A stretch of DNA of 64,000 bases. Origin: Acinetobacter brisouii CIP 110357. Lineage in GTDB: Bacteria; Pseudomonadota; Gammaproteobacteria; Pseudomonadales; Moraxellaceae. The DNA is taken from NCBI RefSeq assembly GCF_000488275.1, contig NZ_KI530762.1, forward strand, positions 1,830,971 through 1,894,970, in the 5' to 3' direction. A model generated the notes under the pieces. The model saw nothing but the letters and a program-made list of their open reading frames with translations. It searched no databases and was not told the origin of the DNA. Positions 56,885 through 64,000 of this stretch are shown one piece after another; the stretch's first letter is position 1; every line of letters starts with the position of its first letter. The position numbers and the translations under genes were made by a program.

Positions 56885-56922
56885 AAAAAAGACCGTCGCG
56901 TTAAACACTGACAGTCTTTTTT
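56885..56922. terminator. Terminator of the acyl-CoA thioesterase gene
   Basis: A 13-bp stem with one C-A mismatch, AAAAAAGACCGTC with GACAGTCTTTTTT, 12-nt loop, and T-runs on both strands. It sits 14 nt past the thioesterase stop. Confidence 0.85.
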
Positions 56923-56936
56923 TACACAAACAGGAT

Positions 56937-57464
56937 TCATTCGCCCTGTTTAGCGCTTTCTTTATAGATGCTACAAGAAGGATGATGATTTTCATGTAAA
57001 CGTAATTTCTTACGCTGTTCAGCAGCTTCAAAACGGCAACGCTTCCACTCGTTGTCTAATTTTAATGGAGGGACTGCTTGAGGTTGACCATGTTCATCAA
57101 CCGCGACCATGGTAAAGAAGCAACTATTGGTATGACGCATACTGCGGCTACGAATATTTTGAGCTTCAACGCGAATCCCAATTTCCATAGAAGTACGACC
57201 AACATGGTTGACACTTGCAAGGAATGTGACCAGTTCACCTACATAAATCGGTTCTTTAAAAGTTACCTTATCGACAGATAAAGTCACGACATAGCTACCT
57301 GAATAGCGGCTTGCACATGCATACGCCACTTGGTCAAGTAATTTTAAGATAGCTCCACCATGTACATTCCCTGAGAAATTTGCCATATCAGGTGTCATAA
57401 GAACCGTCATGGTTAATTCAGATTGGTCATCCGCTGACTGTAGAACTTGATCTAAAGGTGACAT
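56937..57464 (-). CDS. Acyl-CoA thioesterase (hotdog fold)
   Basis: 175 aa, cytoplasmic. Hydrolyses acyl-CoA, chain preference unknown. The hotdog helix SGNVHGGAILKLLDQVAYACA carries the catalytic-type Asp, and LVTFLASVNHVGRTSMEIGI follows; the pattern matches cytosolic BACH/YciA-like enzymes. The C-terminal 40 residues are basic and specific. It is a single gene. Confidence 0.9.
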   Translation of the reverse strand: MSPLDQVLQSADDQSELTMTVLMTPDMANFSGNVHGGAILKLLDQVAYACASRYSGSYVVTLSVDKVTFKEPIYVGELVTFLASVNHVGRTSMEIGIRVEAQNIRSRSMRHTNSCFFTMVAVDEHGQPQAVPPLKLDNEWKRCRFEAAEQRKKLRLHENHHPSCSIYKESAKQGE

Positions 57465-57646
57465 TAAAACACTCTTCGACTAAAGAATAATTGACAGTTA
57501 ATAATTATAGCCGATTTTTTTATAATTATTGTTCTAATTATTTATCAGTATTTCAGATAGAAACGCTCAAGATTATACAGCGTATCTTATCACGATGCGC
57601 TGCGTTTTTAATATTTTCACAAAATCAATGCCTTAATCTTGATCAG

Positions 57647-58630
57647 TTAAGACCGAGCAACCACAAGTAGTTGCTCTTCTTTATCACGAATGACTTGCTC
57701 AATGTCTTCAAGCTTAGCCTGAGTGGCATAAACTCCAGCTAAACGGGTGCGGTCTCGTTCAGTAACATCAAAAATATGGGCTTTTTCTCGCAGATCAGGT
57801 TGAATGATCACATCAGCATGACTCAGCTCAACACGAGATAGCTGTTGCTGCATAATATTAATATTTTGGTTAAACAGCCCCCACATATTGGTTGTTTCGG
57901 TATATTGTGGTTGCGCCAGAATATCTACGGCAATCACAATATCCGCACCAAGCTGACGGGCAACATCAACAGGGACAGGACTAACCAGACCACCATCGAC
58001 ATATTCTTTATTCTGAATCATTGTTGGAATGAACATACTCGGAATAGCCGAGGAAGCACGCACAGCCTGCCCCGTATTGCCATAATTAAAGACAACTTTT
58101 TTGCCTTCTTTGAGTTCGGTTGCAACGACAAACAACGGAATTTTCATCTTTTCTAAAGGTAGATGATCAATCTGATCGTTAATAAAACGTTCAACTTTAC
58201 TGCCATCTAAAAACCCGTTTTTGCGCAAGGTAATCTCACGCACATCCTGAACTTTCATATTTAGAGCAATGTCTTTAATTTGTTCAGGAGACTTTCCACT
58301 AGCGTACAATGCTCCCACTATGCTGCCTGCACTGGTTCCAACAATAAAATCAGGATGAATACCATGTTCTTCAAGCACCTGTATTGCCCCGATATGCGCA
58401 TAGCCACGCGCTCCTCCGCTGCCAAGTACAAGCGCTACCACTGGACGATGCTGTTTTTGTTTGATCTGCTCAAAGTTAATCAGATTTGGGCGTGATTGTG
58501 CTTCTTCTTCATTTGCAATAACCGTAGTGGTCTCTATAGGTAAAGCAACAGGCTGGGCTGTACTATGAGGAACACTTTGGCACCCCACCAATACACCCAA
58601 ACAAGTTGCAGTCAGAATCCAGTATTTCAT
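57647..58630 (-). CDS. Patatin-like phospholipase lipoprotein
   Basis: About 327 aa. A signal peptide with lipobox LGVLVGC makes it a lipoprotein facing the periplasm or outer membrane. The patatin domain has oxyanion loop GSGGARGYAHIG, nucleophile GTSAGS, and dyad Asp in YVDGGL. The start at 58630 (MKYWILT) gives a proper lipoprotein signal; the longer frame to 58693 adds a hydrophobic stretch that would confuse export. RssA-like proteins are the nearest analogues; substrate unknown. Confidence 0.9.
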   Translation of the reverse strand: MKYWILTATCLGVLVGCQSVPHSTAQPVALPIETTTVIANEEEAQSRPNLINFEQIKQKQHRPVVALVLGSGGARGYAHIGAIQVLEEHGIHPDFIVGTSAGSIVGALYASGKSPEQIKDIALNMKVQDVREITLRKNGFLDGSKVERFINDQIDHLPLEKMKIPLFVVATELKEGKKVVFNYGNTGQAVRASSAIPSMFIPTMIQNKEYVDGGLVSPVPVDVARQLGADIVIAVDILAQPQYTETTNMWGLFNQNINIMQQQLSRVELSHADVIIQPDLREKAHIFDVTERDRTRLAGVYATQAKLEDIEQVIRDKEEQLLVVARS

Positions 58631-58772
58631 AGGCAGCATCTTTAAAATTACAATAAAAAAGATAATCCACGGCATCTTACTGTGAAAAAACAAACTGATT
58701 TAAACTGTTTCTTTACAGTATTGTTTCAATATAATTAATCGTTGCATTTTGCAAAAAAACAACTGAGCATCT

Positions 58773-59567
58773 ATGACAATTCTTCTAACAATATGTTTTC
58801 GAATTATTTTATTTTTTATTGGCAGCGTTTTTCTGGCTGACAGCATCTATTTATTGTTACAAGGCAAAATTCATATTGGGATTGTATTGCCCTTCCTGAT
58901 GGGAAGTGGCTTTGTCTTTATTGCTTTGGCATGGCAGTTTTTACATGGCTATTTGGGACAGCACCCTATACTGCAATCTGCCTACTTCATTCTTTGGGGA
59001 TTATTTGCCATCTGGCTGATTTCTTTTGCAGTTTTCATTTACCAGCTCAAAATCCATATGCAAGCGCAAACAAACATTACATCGCCTGTACGAGCAATTA
59101 TCGTCTTGGGCAGTGGTGTGATTCAGGGACAGCCTAGCCCAACATTGGCACTGCGTCTTGACCGCGCAGCAGAACTTGCCAAGCAACAACCTCAAGCATG
59201 GATTGTACTGTCGGGTGGATTGGATTTTGCAGAAACCGTGACGGAGGCACAGGTAATGGCAACTTATTTACAGCAGAAGTATGGACTATCTAGACAGCAT
59301 ATGATTTTGGAAGATCAAAGTACCAGCACCGAACTCAATCTGAAAAATAGCGCAGTCTTGCTGGCACAACATCAAATTGATAAAGATATGCCAATTGCGA
59401 TTGTGACCAGTGATTTTCATACTATTCGTGCGCAAGCGATTGCCCGTAAACAGCAATATCGTCATAGCATCATGTTTGCAGCCGAAACGCCATTACAAAC
59501 GCGCTATAACGCATGGCTTCGAGAATATTTTGCTTTTATTAGTGGCAAGATCTTACGTGAGTATTAA
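58773..59567 (+). CDS. YdcF/SanA/ElyC-like DUF218 membrane protein
   Basis: 264 aa. Two or three hydrophobic helices (about 8-30, 36-55, 68-92), then a DUF218 domain (about 104-250) with IIVLGSGVIQGQPSPTLALRLD, LSGGLD, STSTELNLKNS and TSDFHTIRA. In E. coli the related ElyC acts in envelope and lipid-carrier homeostasis; a similar role here is inference. It is divergent from the patatin gene and convergent with the permease gene. Confidence 0.88.
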   Translation: MTILLTICFRIILFFIGSVFLADSIYLLLQGKIHIGIVLPFLMGSGFVFIALAWQFLHGYLGQHPILQSAYFILWGLFAIWLISFAVFIYQLKIHMQAQTNITSPVRAIIVLGSGVIQGQPSPTLALRLDRAAELAKQQPQAWIVLSGGLDFAETVTEAQVMATYLQQKYGLSRQHMILEDQSTSTELNLKNSAVLLAQHQIDKDMPIAIVTSDFHTIRAQAIARKQQYRHSIMFAAETPLQTRYNAWLREYFAFISGKILREY

Positions 59568-59672
59568 CGTCTAGTTTGCCAATATTTTAACTCTTAGCTG
59601 TGCTAATGACCTTGTCGAACTCGCCATTTCATTCATTTTTAGCACAAGAATCAAATCTCAATCCGCGCAAAA

Positions 59673-59698
59673 ATAAAGCCCGAAAAATCGGGCTTTAT
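59673..59698. terminator. Bidirectional terminator DUF218 / permease
   Basis: An 11-bp perfect stem ATAAAGCCCGA/TCGGGCTTTAT, loop AAAA, with short T-runs on each side, between the convergent genes. Confidence 0.8.
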
Positions 59699-59718
59699 GC
59701 TCTAAACATCAAACTCAA

Positions 59719-61113
59719 TTATGAATGCTCAGGTAATTGCTGAACATCAACTTGATTGAGGAGTTGTTGATTTTCCTCGCTAAATTGGCGTTGTGTTTTG
59801 GTCGCCAAGAAATAGATATACCCCACAACAAGAAAACCGATGAAAATCGCGCCAATTGTAGCGTTGTAATAGAACATCGCTACAAAACAAACCACAGCAA
59901 TCACCAAAGCAATTCCAGGGATAACAGGATAACCTGGTGCCATAAATGAACGGTTTAAGTCTGGTTCAGAACGGCGGAGTTTAAACAAGCTGAGCATGCT
60001 CATGATGTACATCAACAACGCACCGAAACATGCCATGGTCACAATTGCCGCAGTTAAACTCATCCCTTGAATATTAATAACGCTGTCACTAAAAATGGCT
60101 GCAATTCCGACGACACCACCTGCAATGATGGCACGATGCGGTGTGTTGAAACGAGACAGTTTCGCTAAGCTTTTTGGCAAGAACCCAGCACGACCCAAAG
60201 CAAAAATTTGACGTGAATATCCTAAAATAATGCCATGAAAACTTGCCACCAAACCAAATAAACCAATCCACACCAACATATGCATCCAAGATGAATTGTT
60301 GCCCACAACCGCTTTCATGGCTTGTGGTAATGGATCATTAATATTAGATAGTTTGCTCCAGTCACCCACACCGCCCGCAAAAACCATCACCAAGAAAGCC
60401 AAAACAACCAGTGTTAGAATTCCTGTGATATAGGCACGTGGAATGGTGCGTTTCGGATCTTTGGCTTCTTCTGCTGCCATGGCGGCGCCTTCAATTGCCA
60501 AAAAGAACCAGATCGCAAATGGAATGGCTGCAAAAATACCTGATATTGCAGTGCCACTAAAATGATTTGAACCCGCCCAACCATTCAGTACGAAATTTGA
60601 GAAACTAAAGCCTGGTTGAACCACACCGATAAAAACCAGTAGCTCAATTACTGCCAACACGGTGACGATGAGTTCAAAAGTTGCAGCGATCTGAACTCCA
60701 ACAATATTCAGCCCCATAAACACAACATAGGCACCGAGTGCAATCATTTTGGGATTGATGTCGGGAAATTGCACATTGAGATAGGCCCCGATAGCCATGG
60801 CAATTGCAGGTGGTGCAAATACAAATTCGATTAATGTAGCAATTCCTGCAATAAAACCACCTGTTTCGCCAAAGGCTTTACGACTATAGGCGAATGGCCC
60901 TCCTGCATGCGGAATTGCAGTGGTTAACTCAGTAAAACTAAAAATAAAACAGGTATACATAGTCGCAACGATGAGCGTTGTGACTAAAAAGCCCAGTGTC
61001 CCCGCGACGCCCCAACCGTAACTCCAGCCGAAATACTCACCTGAAATCACGAGTCCAACGGCAATCCCCCACAAGTGAAAGGTTCCTAATGTCGGTTTTA
61101 GCTGATGACTCAT
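59719..61113 (-). CDS. eat: Ethanolamine permease (APC family)
   Basis: A twelve-helix amino acid/polyamine/organocation transporter, 464 aa. The pattern from LGTFHLWGIAVGLVISGEYFGW through FAYSRKAFGETGGFIAG and GAAMAAEEAKDPKRTIPRA is that of ethanolamine permeases. The ATG at 61113 has GAGGAG at 8 nt; the longer frame to 61173 is rejected. It is divergent from the kinase gene with about 235 nt between. No eutBC lyase genes are in the window, so the substrate assignment rests on family resemblance. Confidence 0.88.
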   Translation of the reverse strand: MSHQLKPTLGTFHLWGIAVGLVISGEYFGWSYGWGVAGTLGFLVTTLIVATMYTCFIFSFTELTTAIPHAGGPFAYSRKAFGETGGFIAGIATLIEFVFAPPAIAMAIGAYLNVQFPDINPKMIALGAYVVFMGLNIVGVQIAATFELIVTVLAVIELLVFIGVVQPGFSFSNFVLNGWAGSNHFSGTAISGIFAAIPFAIWFFLAIEGAAMAAEEAKDPKRTIPRAYITGILTLVVLAFLVMVFAGGVGDWSKLSNINDPLPQAMKAVVGNNSSWMHMLVWIGLFGLVASFHGIILGYSRQIFALGRAGFLPKSLAKLSRFNTPHRAIIAGGVVGIAAIFSDSVINIQGMSLTAAIVTMACFGALLMYIMSMLSLFKLRRSEPDLNRSFMAPGYPVIPGIALVIAVVCFVAMFYYNATIGAIFIGFLVVGYIYFLATKTQRQFSEENQQLLNQVDVQQLPEHS

Positions 61114-61348
61114 TGCAGCACTCCTCTCAACAGAAGAATAGAAATTGTTTGATGCAACACCCCTGTTGCACATCCTTGTTTAGATAATGCGTCGGGCAAC
61201 AAGCAGAAAACTTGACTTTAAATGACGAGTTTTATCGGTTTATTGTCAAGTCGACAAAAATCAATCTCGCATACGCTGTATACAAATCATGGAAATCTTC
61301 CCATGCCACATTCAACGCGACATGGTGAACAGACGAGGTCAGCACAGT

Positions 61349-62359
61349 ATGAATCACGTAGAACAAAACGAATATTTAGATGCAAATACGCTCTTAATGC
61401 TTGCTGAACAAGCAATTTTACAATACCCCAAAGCCTACCAAGGACAGGTCAAACTGCTTTGCCAATCTGAAAATGCCACTTTTTTAGTGCGTACCGATAA
61501 AGCTCGCTATGCTTTACGTATTCATCGCCCGAACTACCACAGCAAACAAGATATTGAGAGCGAGTTACACTGGCTTGATGCGCTCACCGAAAGTGGAATT
61601 GCTGTACCTCAAGCCATTTTGAATGAGCACGGCGAACGCGTCCTGACACTAGCACTTAGTGATGGTACAACCCGTTATGCAGCCCTGTTTAACTGGGTTG
61701 AAGGTGATATGCCAACCACAGAAGTCGATCCGACTGCATTTCAGCAACTTGGACAAATCACGGCGAAACTGCACCGTCACAGCAAAACTTGGCAAATGCC
61801 TGACAGTTTCCAACGCATTATCTGGAATCACGACACCATGTTGGGTGCAGAGGGTCACTGGGGTGACTGGCGCAATGCACCGTATTTAAAAAAATCAGAT
61901 CATGAGATTATTGAAGAAGCGGTAGCACGTATCGGCAGTGACTTGGCTACATTTGGTCAATCAGCCGATCGTTATGGTCTGATTCATGCGGACTTACGCC
62001 TGACCAACCTACTGCTACAAAATGACCGAATTGGCGTGATTGATTTTGATGACTGCGGTATGAGCTGGTTTATGCACGACTTGGCAGCCGCGATTAGTTT
62101 CAACGAACATCATGCCGCTGCACCAGAATGGGTAGACAACTGGATTGAAGGTTACGAACGTGAGGCACATATCAGCCATGAAGAATATGCGCTGATTCCA
62201 ACGTTCATTATGCAACGCCGCATCCAAATGATGGCATGGGTTGGCTCACATGCTCAAACCGAAATGGCACTCAGTTTAGGGACAGACTGGGCAGATCATA
62301 CGGTTCGTCTTTGCAAAAAATATATGAATCAACAACAACTGCCTGTTGGCGCAGCATAA
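61349..62359 (+). CDS. APH-fold small-molecule kinase
   Basis: 336 aa, phosphotransferase of the aminoglycoside/choline kinase superfamily. Catalytic loop HADLRLTNLLL (Asp and Asn in the usual H-x-D-x4-N arrangement) and metal-binding VIDFDDCG are intact; ATP-binding Lys is likely in ARYALRIHR. The choline/ethanolamine or hydroxylysine kinase type is plausible from its place beside an ethanolamine-type permease and an AraC regulator. No phospho-lyase or aminotransferase gene follows inside the window. The start is uncertain: 61349 (GAGG 10 nt upstream), or 61322. Confidence 0.82.
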   Translation: MNHVEQNEYLDANTLLMLAEQAILQYPKAYQGQVKLLCQSENATFLVRTDKARYALRIHRPNYHSKQDIESELHWLDALTESGIAVPQAILNEHGERVLTLALSDGTTRYAALFNWVEGDMPTTEVDPTAFQQLGQITAKLHRHSKTWQMPDSFQRIIWNHDTMLGAEGHWGDWRNAPYLKKSDHEIIEEAVARIGSDLATFGQSADRYGLIHADLRLTNLLLQNDRIGVIDFDDCGMSWFMHDLAAAISFNEHHAAAPEWVDNWIEGYEREAHISHEEYALIPTFIMQRRIQMMAWVGSHAQTEMALSLGTDWADHTVRLCKKYMNQQQLPVGAA

Positions 62360-62593
62360 TTCTTGTTTTATGAAACTTCTTTCATCAAGCCTCTATTTTC
62401 TCCTTCTGGGAGAAAGATAAAGAGGGTGTCAACAAGGATGAAAGAAGTCTGTTATATTTTCATATTGAATATTTGATCACCATGGACAGGTGATTTCCCT
62501 TTTAAGCAAATGCATCCCTCTGCCATTTCAGGATTCCTCAGTTGGTATGCATTTTGCTTAATTTAATGAATATGTGATATATGGAGATTTCAT

Positions 62594-63640
62594 ATGATTC
62601 AGATGCGTCACATCGCCAGTTCTTCGCAACTTTTTCAGTCTAATATGGGTAATCAAGGCGTGTTGTCGGCTGCGGCATCAGGTTTGAGCGATTTTATTGT
62701 ACAAAAAGGTGCCGATGTAGACCGTGTCTTTGGAATCAGTGGAATCAATCCAGAACTACTCGCAAGCCCCACCTTAAGCTTGCAACTTCCTAATTATTGC
62801 AAGGTTTTAGAACAAGCTGCGCAGATTTCAGGCTGCGACAACTTTGGCTTGCATTATGGGCAACAGTTTCAGCCAAAAGAACTGGGGTTGATTGGCTATA
62901 TTGGCTTATGTTCGTCCACACTGGAAACCGCACTTCGCAATATGGTGAGTTATTTTCACCTGCATCAAAAAGATACCTTAACCCGCATGCTCGAACAGCA
63001 AGATTGCTGGCGACTGGATTATCAAGTCCAACATGGTGCAATTTTAACACGCCGCCAAGACGCCGAACTGACCATTGGCATGTTTATGAATGTAATCCGA
63101 GGCGTATTGGGTTCGCACTATTCACCACGTGAAATTCACTTTGAACACACTCGCCCCGAATATTGGCAAGAACACAGCAAACTACTAAATACATCGGTGT
63201 ACTTTGATCAACCGTTTAACTCGATTGTGATTCCCAAAAAAGATCTGGCGCGTGATATGCCAAGTAGTGACCCTCTGCTACTCACCATGATGCAAGATAC
63301 GTTGCAGCTACTTAACCAGTCCAATACAACGCAAGGTTTAAGCGACCAAGTTCGCTCGCAAATCCAACTGGCACTTAGCGAAGGTGAACCCAACTTGGAG
63401 CATATTGCCGATGATTTGGGTATGTCGAGCTGTTCACTCACCCGCCGCCTCAAATCCGAAGGCATGACCTTTTCTTCACTGGTCGATGGTGTTCGCTGTG
63501 AACTGGCAGAACATTATATGAAACAGAAAAATATCCCGATTTCAGAAATGGCTTTGTTACTTGGCTACTCCGAAGTCAGTGCTTTTTCGCGCGCCTTTAA
63601 ACGCTGGTTTGGGATTAATCCAAGACAGTGGCGCAATTAA
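62594..63640 (+). CDS. AraC-family transcriptional regulator
   Basis: 348 aa. N-terminal ligand-binding region of the PF12625 type (LPNYCKVLEQAAQISGCDNFGLHYG, then PKELGLIGYIGLCSSTLETALRN), as in OruR-like regulators. The C-terminal double helix-turn-helix (about 250-348) has LEHIADDLGMSSCSLTRRLKSEG and the AraC hallmark IPISEMALLLGYSEVSAFSRAFKRWFG. The ATG at 62594 has GGAG at 7 nt. It probably controls the permease/kinase pair and/or genes beyond the window end. Confidence 0.92.
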   Translation: MIQMRHIASSSQLFQSNMGNQGVLSAAASGLSDFIVQKGADVDRVFGISGINPELLASPTLSLQLPNYCKVLEQAAQISGCDNFGLHYGQQFQPKELGLIGYIGLCSSTLETALRNMVSYFHLHQKDTLTRMLEQQDCWRLDYQVQHGAILTRRQDAELTIGMFMNVIRGVLGSHYSPREIHFEHTRPEYWQEHSKLLNTSVYFDQPFNSIVIPKKDLARDMPSSDPLLLTMMQDTLQLLNQSNTTQGLSDQVRSQIQLALSEGEPNLEHIADDLGMSSCSLTRRLKSEGMTFSSLVDGVRCELAEHYMKQKNIPISEMALLLGYSEVSAFSRAFKRWFGINPRQWRN

Positions 63641-63683
63641 TATTAAGCTCGGAACTTATGTATGTTGAGATCACCTCAACAAA

Positions 63684-64000
63684 ATGCAGCTTTCTCTTGC
63701 CTATTTATATCCCATCAATATTCATCTTGAAATTTCACTGCAAGATTTCACTTTCTATTGCGCATTAAGCAATCTGGATATTTTTGGAATGAGCAGCTTA
63801 CAGAAGCTATAAAAGCTAATTTAACCCAACACTATTTTCAGATTTTGGCGCAATCTATCGATATTCAGTCTTCTTCAGACCGATTTGTCTTGTATCTCAA
63901 AGTCTTGCCTACCCAGCTTAAATTGGATTTATCTGATTACAGAGACCTTGCAGCAGCATTCCGCGCTATTAAACGACCAAATGCACGACTACTGCCCTGC
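63684..64000 (+). pseudogene. Probable gene start with frameshift, cut by the window end
   Basis: Two adjacent readable frames. The first opens at ATG 63684 (MQLSLAYLYPINIHLEI) and ends after 42 codons. A second frame, open from 63731 to the end, encodes SGYFWNEQLTEAIKAN, FQILAQSIDIQSSSDRF and DLAAAFRAIKRPNAR, which read like a real protein. A shift of one base near 63760-63770 would join them. No family is recognised. It could be a frameshifted gene, or a gene starting at a non-ATG codon in the second frame (TTG at 63758). Confidence 0.4.

Noticed and set aside
62397-62415. Hairpin after the APH-fold kinase gene
   Set aside because: Short 7-bp stem with no T-tract; too weak to call a terminator.

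Overview
The window looks like a stretch of Acinetobacter chromosome. It has about 40% GC, long AT-rich intergenic gaps, a fused tyrA-aroA gene, a urease operon in the order ureDABCEFG with a HupE/UreJ gene, pga exopolysaccharide genes, and family members typical of Moraxellaceae. I see no insertion sequence, prophage, CRISPR array, rRNA or complete tRNA. Most of it is core genome, with a few accessory-looking loci (urease, pga, and the ethanolamine-type permease/kinase/regulator block at the right end).

Layout. 1-11.5 kb: photolyase, a yaaA-HD phosphohydrolase pair, an alpha/beta hydrolase, PepD, the aromatic amino acid operon pheA-tyrA/aroA, YbiB (TrpD2-like), and nadK-DUF1315. 11.6-15.9 kb: PBP1b (mrcB) followed by a TPR lipoprotein that is probably its LpoP-type activator, a Nudix/ThiE-like fusion, and a lone Fur-controlled hemP. 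16-26.6 kb: a stand-alone GspE-type ATPase, trmO, fpr, rnfB-nth, adk with a small membrane protein, a DUF445 membrane protein, and PBP2 (mrdA)-rsmD. 26.6-33.3 kb: a possibly frameshifted small lipoprotein, then the urease operon on the minus strand with a GNAT gene between ureB and ureC. 33.7-47.3 kb: a membrane diguanylate cyclase, sthA, lipA, rapA with rluA, thiE-hemL, OmpW, a CYTH protein, an unknown protein and a DUF3144 protein. 47.4-56 kb: an M16 peptidase, pnuC, an acyltransferase-3 protein, and pgaD, pgaC and pgaB without pgaA. 56.4-64 kb: FKBP, acyl-CoA thioesterase, patatin lipoprotein, YdcF-like protein, ethanolamine permease divergent from an APH-fold kinase, an AraC regulator, and a gene fragment running off the end.

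How the genes work together. Envelope assembly is well represented: PBP1b with its putative activator, PBP2, OmpW and the poly-N-acetylglucosamine (PNAG) proteins. Nitrogen acquisition is the other visible theme: the urease operon with nickel handling, and the permease/kinase/AraC block that suggests uptake and phosphorylation of an amino alcohol. Rho-independent terminators are unusually clear here; many are near-perfect palindromes between convergent genes, which makes the transcription units easy to read.

Points that depart from the usual arrangement: the pga locus lacks pgaA and its PgaB has no convincing lipobox; AroA carries all four class II EPSP synthase motifs and is fused to TyrA; RnfB is a soluble orphan with altered cysteine spacing; a GNAT acetyltransferase sits inside the urease operon; and two short genes (about 26.8 kb and 63.7 kb) look frameshifted. 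I do not see a convincing wholly new multi-gene system; the loci above are the best candidates for something undescribed.
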